Program-made: the position numbers and the translations under genes
Assembly: GCA_001247695.2 (NCBI GenBank)
Contig: LGRX02026012.1
Location: 1-48,548 of the forward strand
DNA length: 48,548 nucleotides
Origin: Cymbomonas tetramitiformis
Lineage: Eukaryota; Chlorophyta; Pyramimonadophyceae; Pyramimonadales; Pyramimonadaceae
Reading direction: 5' to 3'
In this document: piece by piece, positions 38,401 to 48,548 of the stretch
Numbering within the stretch: the stretch's first letter is position 1
How the letters are laid out: each line of letters opens with the position of its first letter
The notes under the pieces: model-generated
Told to the model about the DNA's origin: nothing
The model's database searches: none
Seen by the model: the letters and a program-made list of their open reading frames with translations, nothing else

Positions 38401-41400
38401 ACTAGCGTGCCATGTTCCTTCTCCTCACTCTCCTCACTCATCGGCAGTTTGGTCGTGCTGACCTCGGCAATCGCATACAATAGCTCCATTGCTCTTCGGT
38501 CCATAGCAAGGCCAAGCACTCCTGCCAATTCTTCGTCTTTCATGCCATGTGCCGCGCGCAGCTCACCTGCGCTGTACCCCATGGCCACTGCCTTCTCATC
38601 CAGGTTAACCTCTCTGGTCTCCCCCACTTCATCATCATCTCCCTTCCTCACCACTGTGCCTGCGCGAGGCGCGCGAAAAGCACGAGAGTTTTGTGTCGCC
38701 AAGATGGTTGGCAATACTCTCATAGGCTCCCCTACAACGTTGGCGGTGTAGTGAGGCTTCCTGTCTCCTGTGACGACCCTGCGCGGCTTCCAGCCTCGCT
38801 GCAGAATATCGCGCACGTATCTGTCTGGTGGTCTGTCCACCCGCTCCATCACCAGATTGAACTGCTGATTCTGGAACAGATTGCTCCAATATGCTCGTAG
38901 ACGATGCGCGTATGATCCCGCGCGCGCCGCGTCAAAGGACACCGGCTGGCCCACCACGCTGTTGATGATGGGGAACACCTCCTTCCTGATCTTCGAGTTC
39001 TCCTTGTGTGACAGCGGAGAAACGTTTTCCAGCACATATGCTGGCGGTCTCTGAGGCTGCAGCTGTTGCAGCGTGGAGAGGACTCGCACTGCCTGGTAGA
39101 ACAGTCTGCTGTGCCTGCCCTCCAGACCAGCCAGCTTGCCAGCTGGTGACAGGTCCTGGCATGGATATCCACACACCATGACCCACTGCTCTCCACTCAA
39201 TGCCCCTGCATGTACAAGGTCAATGAGGCTGGTGTCTTCGATGTTGCTGGGCAGTTGCTCCAAGTGGGCTGCCTCGGCACGGAACAAGTCCGGATGACGG
39301 CGGCTGAGCGCCATGCACCTGGCCCTGGCTACCGTCTGGCTGGACTTCGAGATGTCCTGGTAGAGGTACTTGTTCACCTTAACTCCGCAGCGCAAGAGCA
39401 TCTCTAGTCCAGCACACAGGCCCCCACACGGCTCATAACAGACCACGCCCTCTTCTCTGGCTTCCTGGAAGAAGCTCTTGTCAATCACTCTCGTGTCGAT
39501 CTTCTTCGGCACTTTGAGCTTACCACCCTCCATGGTCTCGTCGCTGTATATCGCTGGTGAGCCTCCGGAATGCATACCCCTGATCGGCCGTACCTGGCTG
39601 AGGGCATCCCAGGCGACCCGAGTCAACCTGCCCGAGCACCTGGCCACTTCCGGGTGGTCAGTGTCAAACATGACCCCCTTGTTGCACTCCAGCTCTTCTT
39701 GGTAGTGTACATCAAACAGTCGATGGACTGCACTGGTCCCCAGCTGCTCCCTGACCATGTTCTCGCAGTAGTTGGCCACCTGAGCTTCTGGGCTTACTTC
39801 GGGGCCAAGTGGTGGCTCCCTGGTCACTTCCCAGCAAATGGCGTCTGTGAAGCAGCGCGTTGGCCTCTCGGCACGCCCTGCTTCCCTGGCTCGGTCCCCT
39901 TCACGGTCCAAACGGGCACCAGTCTCGTCTGCGGTGCTGGGCAGTGGATACCTGGATGGCACATCCGCGTTCTCATTCTTCGGACCTGGTCGGTACTGGA
40001 CCGTGAACTCAAACTCCTGGAGGCTGATGGCCCAGCGTAGGTGTTGACCTTGTAGGTCACCCTTCTCCATGAGTGTCGTGAGCGGCGAATGGTCGGTGAT
40101 CAGCGTGAAGTGGATCCCGTGCAGGTACTGTCGTAATGTGCGGATGGCCCACACCACTGCCAGCATCTCACCCTGGAAGCTCGCGTACTGTCTCTCGGTT
40201 TTCGACAGCGAGCGGCTGATGACCACACAGATGTGTTCCACGCCATTCTCGTCCTTCTGTCCCAGCACTGCGCCGATGCCATGGTTGCTCCAGTCTGTGT
40301 AGAGGAAGATGGGCTTGCTGTAATCAATGGGCTTCAAACATCTCCCCGAACACAGGGCATCCTTCAGTGCTTGCAATGCCTGGTCCTGATCCTTCCCCCA
40401 AGCTCCCTTGACATCCAACACTTCCTTTCTGAGCAGGTCGTTCAATGGTCGTGCCATCTCTGAGTAGTTGGGTCCCATGGGTTCCCCCACCAGACCTTTG
40501 TAGTAGTTCATGAGTCCAAGGATGGAGCGTACTCCAGTTTTGTCCTCGGGCTTGGGCAGCTCTTGGATGGCCTTGCACTTGATGTCCTGCGCGCCAATGG
40601 TGTTATAGCCGATGCGGTAGCCCAAGAAGTCCACCGTGGCTGACCCGAAGGTTGACTTGCCCGAATGCAGACGTATCCCTGCATCCCCCAAAGTGCGAAG
40701 CACGGCTTCCACATCCTTGATGTGCTGCTCAGCGGTGTCTGAGTATATGCACACGTCATCGACGTACGCCACCGTGCAGTGTTGCAGATGACGTAGCTCG
40801 TAGTCCATGATCCTGATGAAGGCTGCGGTTGCTCCAGCTGCTCCAAACGGCATGGATGTGTAGCGATAAAGCTGGTTGCCCCACCAGAACGCTGTCTTGT
40901 CCCTGTCCTCCTCAGTGGTCATGGGAATCTGGTGGAACGCCTTGGTCGCGTCCAGGGTAGTCTTGAACTTGGCCCTGGCCACGCGCTGGTAGAGCTCTTC
41001 TGGACGGTGTGGTAACGTATTATCCTTCAGCGACAACCGATTCGTAGATCGGAGGTCGACGCAGAATCTCGTCGAGGTCCACTGTCCAGTGTCGTGATCC
41101 TTCTTCCCTGCAACCACCACGTTGCTGGCGTGTCTGCAGTGCTGCGAAGCCGGCTCGATGAAGCCATATTCCAGCAGTTCCTTGCAGTGCAGGTCGATGA
41201 TCTCCTGCTCTCCCGGGCTGTACTTCCTCGGTCGTTGGTAAGCTACCTTGGTCTCGTCCTTGAAAGGGATGGCGAAGGTCGCATGTGTCGCGCCCCCATG
41301 GTAGCCTTTGATGTCCTGCGGCTTGTTGGCGAAGCAGTAGCTGCACCTCCTCACCACGTTGCGCATCTCCTCCCAATTCTCCTCAGTGAACTCGGGATGT

Positions 41401-42629
41401 CCTCCAAAGGTGGCATTGAGCTCGGTGTCCAGCCACGCGGCCTCGTCCTTGGTGACCCTGGTTGTGCCCCCTGGCTGTAACGTGTCCAGCACCGTGTGCG
41501 GAAGCACCTCATCCTGCTCTGCCACCATAGCCTCCCATCCGGTGTCCCATTGGCGCGAAGACCTCTGGTCCTCCCAGGCGGTCCTGGCAGATCTGATCGG
41601 CGAGCTCGAGCACGTGTCCATCGTCAGCACGCCCTGAGGCTCCCCAGGGGCCACGACGGCCACCCAAGCAGCCACCGCTAGCAGCAGCAAAAGCTTTAAA
41701 ATTCTGCCGGTACCCACTGGTTTAACTGGAGGGTGAAGGGTCAGTATGCAAGTCAACATCTTCCACCCCCCTTGCATACGGCCCAGGCCTCCTCCTGCAG
41801 AGACGTAGACCACCAGCGCCAAGACTGATATCACATAGACACAGTGCGCCACTCGGTAGCAAGCGGCAGTGAACTGCAGGCGCTGCAGTCGAGCGGCAAA
41901 GCGCGGCTTCTGCATGCGCCGCGGATCAGCGGCCAGCGTAGCCGGCCCGGCGGCCAAGATCCGCTGGGCGACCGCCAGCGCGCGACCCACCTGAGTCTCC
42001 AGCGCGGCGAATGTGCCACCATCTTGAACTGAGCCGGAGCATGGCAACCCATGGTGGACAATGTGGGCGCCAACCGTCAAGACGCACCCCAGAGTGCCAA
42101 CCATGTGTGTGAAGTGCATGGCGAGCATGACGAGGCAGAACCGTATCAACGGCACGTACCACAGCCCACGCCGAGCGTGATGGAGCCCAGCCACCTCAAG
42201 AGCGCCCTTGGTCAACAGCAGTAGGTGCCTGGCCAGTGCCAACAGCACTCGGAGAGGCGCCTGTTGATGTGCCCATGGCTCGAGTGGCGTTGCGCGCACG
42301 GCCCACAACGCGCGTGCCATGGCTCTGCGGGGCGCCTCAGCGTGGAATGCCCAGCAGGCGACGACCTCACCAAGAAACCTGAATACCTCCATAGCCATCC
42401 ATACTGCCATCACTGCAAAATGAGGCAGCTGCGGCCAACGCAAGCGCACGAACACCCCCACGAGCAGGAAGCACACCTGAGTGCGCTTCGCCCGCCTATC
42501 ATTGGCGGGTTGCGTGCCCGGCTTTTCGCCGGGGCTGCTTCTCAGTGACGGGCGTGCCGGGCTGCAGCCTGCCCGGTGCCCCCTTGAAAAGGCCCCAGGG
42601 CGCTCTCCCTTCTCCTTTCCTCCCAGATC
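35433..42629 (-). CDS. family B Pol: membrane segments, RT, RNase H, C5 DNA methyltransferase, integrase, PHD finger, second methyltransferase
   Basis: Numbering starts at the GTG at 42474-42476; the frame is open to 42629 and has no ATG near its start, so it is probably reached by -1 frameshifting from the protease frame. Residues 1-280 hold about four hydrophobic segments. RT is at about 410-620, with catalytic YVDD 571-574. RNase H is at about 722-842 (Asp728, Glu770, Asp795, Asp838). The cytosine methyltransferase is at about 1010-1345. Integrase has an H2C2 finger (His1579, His1584, Cys1614, Cys1617), DDE residues Asp1646, Asp1707, Glu1742 and an SH3-like C-terminal module ending about 1925. 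A PHD finger is at 1944-1988. The last domain, about 2168-2310, is a Rossmann methyltransferase-like fold. No stop or frameshift is seen over 2,347 codons. Confidence 0.9.
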   Translation of the reverse strand, partial: DLGGKEKGERPGAFSRGHRAGCSPARPSLRSSPGEKPGTQPANDRRAKRTQVCFLLVGVFVRLRWPQLPHFAVMAVWMAMEVFRFLGEVVACWAFHAEAPRRAMARALWAVRATPLEPWAHQQAPLRVLLALARHLLLLTKGALEVAGLHHARRGLWYVPLIRFCLVMLAMHFTHMVGTLGCVLTVGAHIVHHGLPCSGSVQDGGTFAALETQVGRALAVAQRILAAGPATLAADPRRMQKPRFAARLQRLQFTAACYRVAHCVYVISVLALVVYVSAGGGLGRMQGGWKMLTCILTLHPPVKPVGTGRILKLLLLLAVAAWVAVVAPGEPQGVLTMDTCSSSPIRSARTAWEDQRSSRQWDTGWEAMVAEQDEVLPHTVLDTLQPGGTTRVTKDEAAWLDTELNATFGGHPEFTEENWEEMRNVVRRCSYCFANKPQDIKGYHGGATHATFAIPFKDETKVAYQRPRKYSPGEQEIIDLHCKELLEYGFIEPASQHCRHASNVVVAGKKDHDTGQWTSTRFCVDLRSTNRLSLKDNTLPHRPEELYQRVARAKFKTTLDATKAFHQIPMTTEEDRDKTAFWWGNQLYRYTSMPFGAAGATAAFIRIMDYELRHLQHCTVAYVDDVCIYSDTAEQHIKDVEAVLRTLGDAGIRLHSGKSTFGSATVDFLGYRIGYNTIGAQDIKCKAIQELPKPEDKTGVRSILGLMNYYKGLVGEPMGPNYSEMARPLNDLLRKEVLDVKGAWGKDQDQALQALKDALCSGRCLKPIDYSKPIFLYTDWSNHGIGAVLGQKDENGVEHICVVISRSLSKTERQYASFQGEMLAVVWAIRTLRQYLHGIHFTLITDHSPLTTLMEKGDLQGQHLRWAISLQEFEFTVQYRPGPKNENADVPSRYPLPSTADETGARLDREGDRAREAGRAERPTRCFTDAICWEVTREPPLGPEVSPEAQVANYCENMVREQLGTSAVHRLFDVHYQEELECNKGVMFDTDHPEVARCSGRLTRVAWDALSQVRPIRGMHSGGSPAIYSDETMEGGKLKVPKKIDTRVIDKSFFQEAREEGVVCYEPCGGLCAGLEMLLRCGVKVNKYLYQDISKSSQTVARARCMALSRRHPDLFRAEAAHLEQLPSNIEDTSLIDLVHAGALSGEQWVMVCGYPCQDLSPAGKLAGLEGRHSRLFYQAVRVLSTLQQLQPQRPPAYVLENVSPLSHKENSKIRKEVFPIINSVVGQPVSFDAARAGSYAHRLRAYWSNLFQNQQFNLVMERVDRPPDRYVRDILQRGWKPRRVVTGDRKPHYTANVVGEPMRVLPTILATQNSRAFRAPRAGTVVRKGDDDEVGETREVNLDEKAVAMGYSAGELRAAHGMKDEELAGVLGLAMDRRAMELLYAIAEVSTTKLPMSEESEEKEHGTLVAIPIVKATKVAATSEGTAEPVRAQLAEWITSSSGYTQQVARRLSHQDWEERLQRMCSQGQKGTQGLGTADAVPRRRQWKMASMKLAGYEARHQQAFSRPGGKPAETSSAPEWAPVTKEKEMRLPKLPDTTRMVAMLASVTNQESFRERYPDIHEDELCLAWIKSGGRVEVPKEEYHRVRKRAARHRWDELMGELYMVTVSGKELLVPKPCDRIQLVREYHERTGHWGIRRTLNLLWQRHYWAGIKQDVQAVVTQCQTCQRVKTHYAREEANLTPLEIKSFMYRWSLDLAWPTKRITKAGNQRVLVMIEHYTRFVVCVPIPDKEAATIANAFRYHVLSVFGAPAECLVDGGTEFEGEFSALCEQCLIDRRVTSPSSPESNGLTERVVRTLKFCFKKMALDKGLDFEWDEMLWSLVLSYNAARQQSTGVAPFTLLFAQEATVPPDLRARPELDFGKQEEKTLADDLLQRAAIVKRLMVHAGCNLEIAQHRDTLRYEHRRSGSYEPKPHQFKAGDFVYIRQQPRSGMEVATKSAILKIVKVQRDGVVVLEDSTKLREKSTVQSIAPCHLQVKDQYDCSAAIPSKHLACEVCMRTDGEAAMLLCDTCNRGYHTWCLNPALDGVPEGDWQCPKCLGGTVVAAAAEVSASIVDKMAAMELQLREKLGSDVVLLPADVGPHRAVRPGREDPWQALSSRQMLSREGSMGDLPDRVAWGSQEELSRVITEVMPGFWHEGHRTILSRKCAEQHARARSLRKTSTVQAMSPEEVQKRGDVTQLSRAQVKIASQLDWGLELVMTVPQEVRRLAHEVTWEKITQVWDPWAGTGVIGKVMSLEWPHLKVMNNDWNPQLKWHEALNALQPGNYRAWKEKYGVCDAVVTSPWFAVLDIALPLAVLASRVVACIHVPSHYMTDMTESRAQYFRKLCHAGRLHVIGHLEHGPIGRRCMWVMVFRNPLTRARMLRGGEASGVGMFTFSMGKFAMDGVTTEDAEQALV
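35549..35975 (-). other. second methyltransferase-like domain at the C terminus of family B Pol
   Basis: [10 protein letters not shown] (2173-2182) looks like the DPFxGxGT SAM-binding loop of amino-methyltransferases. VVTSPWF (2230-2236) sits where N6-adenine and N4-cytosine enzymes carry (D/N/S)PP(Y/W/F), but the second Pro is replaced by Trp, so the catalytic tetrad is non-standard. A distal block with HVPSHYM and RCMWVMVF completes a Rossmann-like pattern. Either a divergent DNA or RNA methyltransferase or an inactive relative is possible. Confidence 0.65.
36513..36647 (-). other. PHD finger within family B Pol, directly after integrase
   Basis: The eight zinc ligands are Cys1944, Cys1947, Cys1959, Cys1962, His1967, Cys1970, Cys1985 and Cys1988, an exact C4HC3 pattern. 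A Trp two residues before the last CxxC and the LLCD and GYHTWCLNP blocks are typical of histone-H3 readers. By analogy with integrase chromodomains it may steer integration to chromatin with a given histone state; this role is inferred. Confidence 0.9.
38440..39450 (-). other. C5 cytosine-DNA methyltransferase domain within family B Pol
   Basis: Lying between RNase H and integrase, this domain shows the ordered motifs of the family. Motif I is like [14 protein letters not shown] (SAM binding). Motif IV is GYPCQDLS with catalytic Cys1106, followed by [12 protein letters not shown]. Motif VI is LENV (Glu1150). Motif VIII is [12 protein letters not shown] (1188-1199), and a [11 protein letters not shown] block (about 1257-1267) resembles the late motif of DNMT3. 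The GLEG..S.LF spacing and the HR.R.YW block are closer to DNMT3/DRM de novo enzymes than to DNMT1, although PCQ replaces the usual PCN. All catalytic residues I would look for are present. DNA methylation activity is inferred from family. Confidence 0.85.
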
Positions 42630-45600
42630 TCATCATAACTTTGGCGTCTCTGAGGAGCACGCGACGCGCCCATGCCGGCATGCCGACCGCGAGCCGTGTC
42701 CGGACGATGAGCGCCTTCCCTGGGGCTCGGAGATCTCCTCCTGCGCTGACCAACTTGTGGTGAACGCTGCTGTGCGGCACTCTCAGTTGGACTCTGCGGG
42801 CGCGCTGTAGGATGGCCTGAAGGTCGAGTGCCGACCTGCGCAACGAAGCCACTGGAACGCTCCGGGCTGCTGGGTGCTGTAGAGCTCGGGGTCGATGGCA
42901 CGTATGAAACGGAGAAGTCCTGCTCTTGTGCAGCTGGAGGCACGGCTTCAGTCTGCTGCGTGCAGATGGAATGTGCCGGGGATCCCAGAATGTCGTTGAT
43001 TGAATGGTGCTCAGGTCTCTGTGCCATGTTGCATTCCAAGCCCATGGTTGATATCCCGCCGAGAACTCGGCCAGAGTAGGGTGTCGGCGTGGTCGTGGCT
43101 TGCGTGCCACCACGACCATCAAGCCCCGGGCAGTCTGGCCCAAGCGTGCTCATTCCTGCTCCAATCCTCGCAGTTGCGCGGGCAGTACGAGGTCGCTCTT
43201 CATATTCTCTGATGATCGCCTGACGCGCCTGTATCGATTCCGAGAGAGCCGCCATGGTGAGGTGGTTTGCCGCGAGCTCGGCCTCCCCGTGCGCCAATCT
43301 GGCAGACAGCCCAACCAGTCTTTCACTGATGACCTCCACGCTGTCTTCATCCTCTGTCAGCGGCGACGGTGTTCTGGTGCGACCCGTGTGAGTGCTCACA
43401 CCCTCAACAGCTGCGAGGTCGGAAGAGTATCCTGAGATGCTGCCGTCTCCCTCCTCACTTCCTGCATCCCCTCCCTCGATTGGGTCCAGGCACCTCATGA
43501 AGTCGTTTCGAAGACGCTCCTGCACCTCTGCCCGACGTGCCTCAGCTAGCAACGCCGGGCCCACCGAGGATGTGAACGCAGACAGTGGTTCTCGGTGCAT
43601 CACCGCCACCCTGTTCCAGGTCTCCCAGCTGCAGCAGTCGAACTTGCGCGTATCTGAGGAGAGGTACTCCAAGGTGAACGCCATGCTGCTGGGTCCCCGC
43701 TCACTGTAGTAGCGATTGTCCTCAAAGAGGTAATACACGGCCTTGGACCGGGCGTTGGCACGGGTCTTGAAAACCCGTAGGGTGCCCTGCCGTGGGCCAT
43801 CGCTCAAATGGTCTCTGGCGATCCCCAAGAGCTGAGTGCGATCAACCAGATATGTCATATGTTTCTGCAAGGTGCCGAGGAGTCCTCCCGTGCAGCCTTT
43901 CGACTGCCCACCCAGAGGCAGAAACTCTTCCCTTCGTCCCACTCCTGCGGAGGAAGCGTACCGGTGCAGGGTCTGGTTGCTGAGTTGCTGCGTGTGCACC
44001 CCCTTTCCTCGCTGCGCGAAGGGCTTCCCGAGCTGGAACTCGATCTTGCCCATGAAGCAACGGTACTGGATGAGGAAGACCGTCTGTCCGTGCAGCGCCA
44101 TGAACTCCGAGATCTCTCCCAGGTCCAGCCAGTTGGCTTCTCCAGCTGTGTTCTCGCTGCGAGTGGGCGACTCCGGTTCGTAGGTGCCCTGGAACACTGC
44201 AGCGTGGTAATCCAACATGGCAGGGTCGAAGACGCCGTTGGGCCAGGTTTGATGCCGTAAACGAAGCGGTGCTGAAGATGGTGGCGGTGCGGAGCCAGAT
44301 GGCCCTGCCTCATCCCCCCTGACCGTCCTCGACGTCCTGAGAGTCTTGGATGTGCGCACTGGAGGGTTTCTTCTGGCCCCATAAGTGTCCAGCGCGTCCT
44401 GTGCTTGCTCCTCTGTCTTGCATGCTCCAAGCATCACTCTCGGGTTGTCCCCCAGATGCAGGTACTCCACGGCGGCAGCGTTCGTGCTAAACACCTCGCC
44501 ACTGCCTCCTTCCCCATCTGTCACCGGGTAGAACTTCCCCACCTTGTCCGCTGCGTCTGACAGCGTGAGCTGCGGGATCACTTTCACATCCACGTCCTCC
44601 ACACCAGTCACCTCCACGTCGTACCTCACCTTCAGACGAGCTCGAAGGTCAACGATGTCCACTCGCTGTACATACTTTAGGTGCTGGTACTGCCAGCGCT
44701 GGTCCTTCTCATAGTAAAAAGGCAGCTGGAACTCGCCAGTCACCTTGCCCATGGGGTTCATGATGGTGACGCCTTCCATGGTGTGACGTACCATGCGCTC
44801 CATGAGATCCCATTGGGCGCGAGTGTGCTCGCTGAGTACGCAGAACTGGCGCGCCACCTTGTCCCACATGAGCTTGCCCGTCACGACTCCTGGGTACGTC
44901 TGATGGGTGTTGAGGACCTCCTGAACACTCGCCATCGTGTACCTTCCTGCCTCCCGATGGGCACCACAGTCAGGGAGTGGGACCTGGTCGTTGTCCTTCT
45001 TGCCGCTCGGCCTCGTGGTCCAGGTTTCTGAGGGTATCTTCGTCTCCTTGTCAACCTTCTGGTCCACCAACGTAAAGTCGGGCCACAGTAGCTCCGTCTC
45101 CAGGATGGTCTTGTATTCTCCACATCGCGGGAACTTGACCCGCACAAATCCTGCGTCCACACCACCTCCATCGCCCTCTTCGCAGAGTGTGCACAGACGA
45201 GCATAGCCCGTGCGGTCGATGTACAGGCGCTGCTGAGTCCAGCTGCTCTCCTTATCTTGGTGGTCCCACGGGTTCACTGCCATGCCCTCCCATGGCTGTA
45301 CGCTGGCCAGCTTGAAGGCAGCTTCGCTCTCGGCCTCCTGCCTCAGCGTGAGGTCTGGATAGCGAGGGTCTGACTGAGTTGAGGTCAGGCTGGCTTGAGT
45401 GCGGGACTCCCTCGCATCTGGCTCTTCAGCACTGGACCACTCACCCCTGGTCGCCACATTGGCTTCCCGCTGGCTGCGTGATGATGCTTGTAGCATGCCC
45501 AGCATCTGGTCTGTCAAGGACGTACCAGGCGGAGGAGGTTCGTACGTTGCGTTCTCGGCGTGTAAGCTGACCCGCCCAGTGAGCTCGACTTGCATCATTG

Positions 45601-47014
45601 AGCTGGGTTTCAAGAAGCCTGCCTCCACCATGGACTGGCAGCGCGCCTCGAGCCTCTCCCTCTCATCCGAGTTGAACCTTCTCAGCCTCATCTCCTCTAG
45701 CCATGATGCCAGGCTCTCCATCAGCTCGGGGTGGTTTCGCGAGAATGCACAAGGTGCAGGCGAACACCTTTCCCCTGCGAGGGCCAGACGGTCCTCTCCC
45801 CTCGTGTCCAGGGACACTGCTTCACGTGGTGGTAGCTCGCAATCATCAAAAGCGGGGGCAAGAGTGCGCGCTGTCGCGGCCTCAACGTCGAAGATCTCGG
45901 TCGCCAGGCACACTCTCGGGTCTTCATTCCGCTTGCTCCTTGCATCGACGGGCGGCGTCAACTCGATCAATGGCAACGTGACCTTCTCCTTCATACCCAG
46001 TGACACCGCGGCCTCAGAAGTAGCAATGCCTCTGTAGAGGTCGATGGTCAACTTGAGGGCGTTCTTCAGGGGTCCAGTGCCCACCAAGAAGTCCCACGTC
46101 GTGTCATTGGTGTAGGTGACGAAGGCGTGGAGCCGATGCAGAGTCATGTACGGCGTGCCCGCGGCGAGAACCACATCCACGTAGCAGTACTTCGAGAATT
46201 CCGCAGGGCTGCCATCACATCTCGCCACCCTGGCCCCTGTCTCTGCATCAAAGATGGTCAAGCCCAACCTGTTGGCTGTCCTGATTGGGATGATGTTGCA
46301 GTTGGCCCCCGTGTCCAGGAGAAGCGCTTTGTACAACATAAGCAAGCCTCCAGAGGCCATCAGCGCCATCCCTTGTGCCAGAGAATCGTTCAGGAGCTTG
46401 CATACAGGCTGGACCTGCGCCATGGCAGTGAGCTGTTCCTCTGTAAGGCCACTGAGCATCTTCTTCTTCAATAGCTTGTACGCCTTAGCGTCCATGGTCC
46501 CTGCGTGCAGCTCACCCCTCTCGCTGAAGTCTCTCACCCCGTAGCTCTCCTGGACGGTGGCCGCTGCAGCTGTTACACGCACCGTCGTCCTCTCCTTCCT
46601 GGGCTGCTCCACCATGTCCTCCGGCATCTCATCCAGAGGAATCTCTTCTTCGTCACTGTCGTCGCCCGACTCCATGCCCGGGCAGTCATCATCCTCGTCG
46701 CTGGTGTCCTGGCAGTCTGCTGCTGAGGCTGTCTGCACGGGGAGCTGGTTGTTCTCGGCCAGTTCCACCAAGGTCTCCACACCCCTTGGAGCTGTTATGC
46801 GACCTTCTGCTACGAGTCCAGCAGCTAGCTTGCGGAAAGCTGCTCCCAGGCTCGCTTGATCACGGAGGCCATGAGCTGCACCTTCCTCTGCATCTCGTCC
46901 GCCGCAGGCGCCATGGGCACCTGTGCGTCTGCCTCGTACTCCTCGGGTGTCTTCACCGGGAAGCCCCTCATGCGCTGGGTACTTCCCAGGGCTACTGCTG
47001 GAGCCGCCGTGAGT
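42542..47014 (-). CDS. family B protease frame with long unassigned C-terminal region
   Basis: The frame is open from the TGA at 47015-47017 to a TGA at 42542-42544 and overlaps the end of gag by about 190 bases in the -1 frame. The first possible non-ATG start is GTG at 46778, so frameshift translation is more likely than initiation. An acidic segment comes first (about 46620-46700). The protease then shows [13 protein letters not shown] (about 46275-46320), a retropepsin DTG site. The remaining thousand or so residues match no domain I know; they include a Ser/Pro/Arg-rich C terminus. At the 3' end it overlaps pol by 88 bases, again in the -1 relation. Confidence 0.75.
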   Translation of the reverse strand, partial: THGGSSSSPGKYPAHEGLPGEDTRGVRGRRTGAHGACGGRDAEEGAAHGLRDQASLGAAFRKLAAGLVAEGRITAPRGVETLVELAENNQLPVQTASAADCQDTSDEDDDCPGMESGDDSDEEEIPLDEMPEDMVEQPRKERTTVRVTAAAATVQESYGVRDFSERGELHAGTMDAKAYKLLKKKMLSGLTEEQLTAMAQVQPVCKLLNDSLAQGMALMASGGLLMLYKALLLDTGANCNIIPIRTANRLGLTIFDAETGARVARCDGSPAEFSKYCYVDVVLAAGTPYMTLHRLHAFVTYTNDTTWDFLVGTGPLKNALKLTIDLYRGIATSEAAVSLGMKEKVTLPLIELTPPVDARSKRNEDPRVCLATEIFDVEAATARTLAPAFDDCELPPREAVSLDTRGEDRLALAGERCSPAPCAFSRNHPELMESLASWLEEMRLRRFNSDERERLEARCQSMVEAGFLKPSSMMQVELTGRVSLHAENATYEPPPPGTSLTDQMLGMLQASSRSQREANVATRGEWSSAEEPDARESRTQASLTSTQSDPRYPDLTLRQEAESEAAFKLASVQPWEGMAVNPWDHQDKESSWTQQRLYIDRTGYARLCTLCEEGDGGGVDAGFVRVKFPRCGEYKTILETELLWPDFTLVDQKVDKETKIPSETWTTRPSGKKDNDQVPLPDCGAHREAGRYTMASVQEVLNTHQTYPGVVTGKLMWDKVARQFCVLSEHTRAQWDLMERMVRHTMEGVTIMNPMGKVTGEFQLPFYYEKDQRWQYQHLKYVQRVDIVDLRARLKVRYDVEVTGVEDVDVKVIPQLTLSDAADKVGKFYPVTDGEGGSGEVFSTNAAAVEYLHLGDNPRVMLGACKTEEQAQDALDTYGARRNPPVRTSKTLRTSRTVRGDEAGPSGSAPPPSSAPLRLRHQTWPNGVFDPAMLDYHAAVFQGTYEPESPTRSENTAGEANWLDLGEISEFMALHGQTVFLIQYRCFMGKIEFQLGKPFAQRGKGVHTQQLSNQTLHRYASSAGVGRREEFLPLGGQSKGCTGGLLGTLQKHMTYLVDRTQLLGIARDHLSDGPRQGTLRVFKTRANARSKAVYYLFEDNRYYSERGPSSMAFTLEYLSSDTRKFDCCSWETWNRVAVMHREPLSAFTSSVGPALLAEARRAEVQERLRNDFMRCLDPIEGGDAGSEEGDGSISGYSSDLAAVEGVSTHTGRTRTPSPLTEDEDSVEVISERLVGLSARLAHGEAELAANHLTMAALSESIQARQAIIREYEERPRTARATARIGAGMSTLGPDCPGLDGRGGTQATTTPTPYSGRVLGGISTMGLECNMAQRPEHHSINDILGSPAHSICTQQTEAVPPAAQEQDFSVSYVPSTPSSTAPSSPERSSGFVAQVGTRPSGHPTARPQSPTESAAQQRSPQVGQRRRRSPSPREGAHRPDTARGRHAGMGASRAPQRRQSYDEIWEERRRESALGPFQGGTGQAAARHARH

Positions 47015-48548
47015 TCAGACTCCACACTCTTGCACAGCGTCTCGGGGAGTGCCCCCAGACCCAAGGTGTTGAGGGCGCTCGAGAGCTCCTCTTCGCCCAT
47101 CTCCTCGGCCATGGCTGTGAGTAACTCGGTTGGAGGGCCAGACGACACTCCTACCCCTGCGCTGCCATGGTGGTGCGCGCATGTGTCGACGGTGTGCGTC
47201 TCCCTCTCCGCGACGTGCGCTGCGACTGGTTCCCCGTCGGAGCCCTCATCCTCGGACAGCACCTGCGACTTCACGCTGCCCGCACGACTGGCCGTCTTCC
47301 TAGCAGCCACCATGCCCTGGTACTCTGCTTTCAGCGCCTCGGGATTGCCAGTGGTGCTCTTCTGCTTGTCCTCCGGTAGCTGTTTGGCTCTGTACTTGTC
47401 CTTCTCTTCGTTGGACAGCTGCTGCCAGTCCGTCACCAGGATGCCCCAGTCAGAGTTCTTGAAGCGGTTCTTCAGGTTATACATGCGCAGAGCGGCGTTC
47501 TCCGCGTCCCACCACTTGCTGGAACCAAGCCTGCTTTCGTGGAATCCAGCAGGCATCTTGACGTGTTTATAACCACTCCTGCACTGCTCGGGATCGGACT
47601 CATGCCCGCCCCCTCCAAAGCAGCGCAAGCACTTGGGCTTGTCGTTCGTACGCACGCCCTCTGCTGGCGGTGGCGTCTTGTTGTAGGAGGCCTTCTTAGC
47701 TCTTTCGGCCACATTCACCTCCTTCTTCATCTTCTTAGAAGGTGATGCATCTACCTTCTTGCTGTTCTCTGGTTCGCCTGACTGTGTCACCTCAGAGGAC
47801 TCAATCTTCTTGATCGAGTTCTTTATGGCCTTGAGGTCAAGTCCATGCTGTCGCGCCTCCCAGGGGGAGTACTGGCAGCCACATCGTCTGGTGATCTCCT
47901 GGAGGAAGGTGAGGATCCAAGACTCTGCATCGCCCTTGAGCTTGTCTTGAACCTCGACGATGGCCTCCAGGTCCTTCCAGGTCACCCGATTGGGTGGCGG
48001 GAACTGTGCCCTCAGCTGCTCCTTCACCCGCGTCTGGAAGATCTTGATGCGCAGGTTGTCTACGCAGTCCTCGATGAAGGTACGCAGCTCTTCATCGCTC
48101 AACACCTTCCCAGTGTTGAGCTGCATTTCCCTGCGTTGGCACATCTTCATGTAGGTCAGCCCATCCTGCCCCACCTCTTGTGGCTTCTGTGTCAACAGAT
48201 CCACTTTCTCTTGAGTCCCTTTCATCATGAACTTCTTGTCAAGGGCAGCGATGAAGCCCCTGAGCGCGTAGAAGTACTGGGTATCACGGGTGCCATCACG
48301 TCCCGTCAAGCCTTTCAGGGAGGTTCCATCAGTCAGATATTCGTCGGAAACCTCCCCTTGGGTGTCTTGGTTCGTCACCGGCCTCGCTATCACCCACGTG
48401 GCGCCAGTGTTCATCTCATTGAAAGGGGGCCTAGCGCATGGAATGGTACCCTCGAGTGGGCCATGCTCGCTAGTGTCCTTCAGGACTCGGTCCATGTTGG
48501 AGGTCACTACCCCCCCTCTTTCATAGTTCTCGCGCCACCAGCTGAGAG
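46825..48548 (-). CDS. family B Gag (N terminus beyond window)
   Basis: This frame runs from the right edge to a TAG at 46825-46827. The middle part (about 47950-48300) is helical, with DEELRTFIEDCVDNLRIKIF and similar blocks typical of retrotransposon capsid regions. A Lys-rich patch and a CCHC-like finger CLRC-x5-H-x6-C (about 47585-47635) follow, with spacing slightly longer than the classical knuckle. The C terminus is acidic and Ala-rich. The candidate start GTG at 48505 is only the first non-canonical start; the frame continues upstream to the window edge, so the true start is unseen. Confidence 0.75.
   Translation of the reverse strand, partial: LSWWRENYERGGVVTSNMDRVLKDTSEHGPLEGTIPCARPPFNEMNTGATWVIARPVTNQDTQGEVSDEYLTDGTSLKGLTGRDGTRDTQYFYALRGFIAALDKKFMMKGTQEKVDLLTQKPQEVGQDGLTYMKMCQRREMQLNTGKVLSDEELRTFIEDCVDNLRIKIFQTRVKEQLRAQFPPPNRVTWKDLEAIVEVQDKLKGDAESWILTFLQEITRRCGCQYSPWEARQHGLDLKAIKNSIKKIESSEVTQSGEPENSKKVDASPSKKMKKEVNVAERAKKASYNKTPPPAEGVRTNDKPKCLRCFGGGGHESDPEQCRSGYKHVKMPAGFHESRLGSSKWWDAENAALRMYNLKNRFKNSDWGILVTDWQQLSNEEKDKYRAKQLPEDKQKSTTGNPEALKAEYQGMVAARKTASRAGSVKSQVLSEDEGSDGEPVAAHVAERETHTVDTCAHHHGSAGVGVSSGPPTELLTAMAEEMGEEELSSALNTLGLGALPETLCKSVESELTAAPAVALGSTQRMRGFPVKTPEEYEADAQVPMAPAADEMQRKVQLMASVIKRAWEQLSAS

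Larger units (their letters stand above)
35176..48548 (-). mobile_element. Ty3-like LTR retrotransposon, family B, with methyltransferase domains (5' part off window)
   Basis: From the right edge leftward on the minus strand it has gag, protease frame, a 2.3-kilocodon pol frame, a purine-rich tract and the 3' LTR. All visible frames are open, so it looks recent. It is unrelated in detail to family A. It is inserted in the right-hand gag duplicate after TAAGC at 35171-35175. The 5' LTR, primer site and start of gag are right of 48548. Confidence 0.85.

Overview
The window is a nuclear-type, gene-poor cluster of nested transposable elements; I recognise no host gene, tRNA, rRNA or CRISPR array. 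The best guess for the host is a green alga. Two of the elements are non-LTR retrotransposons with the unusual domain set (Ulp1-like cysteine protease, APE endonuclease, RT, RNase H, restriction-like endonuclease) described for the Dualen/RandI group of Chlamydomonas. The LTR elements include one with a built-in cytosine methyltransferase, a combination described in charophyte algae and in dinoflagellates. A dinoflagellate or other alga cannot be excluded from this sequence alone.

Layout. (1) 1-9022, minus strand: a decayed Ty3-like LTR element (family A, copy 1). The RT runs off the left edge, followed upstream by protease, spacer, a very large gag, a leader with tandem repeats, a tRNA-iMet-type primer site and a 479-bp LTR. 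(2) 9023 to about 13435, plus strand: a Dualen-like LINE (LINE1), cut off where the RT should begin. (3) About 13462-13566: a short scar of inverted GGAC/GTCC-rich repeats. (4) About 13567-19970, minus strand: family A copy 2, lacking its RT end and with its gag interrupted. (5) About 19970-34635, plus strand: a near-complete Dualen-like LINE (LINE2) inserted in that gag. LINE2 is itself split by (6) 27664-29787, a non-autonomous DNA transposon with 34-bp terminal inverted repeats. (7) 34636-35175: a second copy of 540 bp of the family A gag (2 differences), which looks like the far flank of the LINE2 insertion. (8) 35176-48548, minus strand: family B LTR element, whose reading frames are open throughout what is visible, with a 222-bp 3' LTR; it runs off the right edge.

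Inferred order of insertion: family A copy 2 came first. LINE2 then inserted with an unusually long flanking duplication. The DNA transposon entered LINE2, and the family B element entered the right-hand duplicate. Family A copies carry several frameshifts and stops; family B carries none that I can see.

The most interesting system is family B. One pol frame encodes, in order, hydrophobic membrane-like segments, RT, RNase H, a DNMT3/DRM-like C5 cytosine methyltransferase, integrase, a C4HC3 PHD finger and a second Rossmann methyltransferase-like domain. This would join a chromatin reader and two candidate methyl writers to the integration machinery. Gag, protease and pol are in successive -1 frames with overlaps and no ATG at either junction. 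Second in interest is LINE2: with the DNA transposon removed, its ORF1 stop and ORF2 start overlap as TAATG, and the RNase H and restriction-like endonuclease sit in the separate ORF2. The same TAATG overlap joins gag and pol in the unrelated LTR family A.
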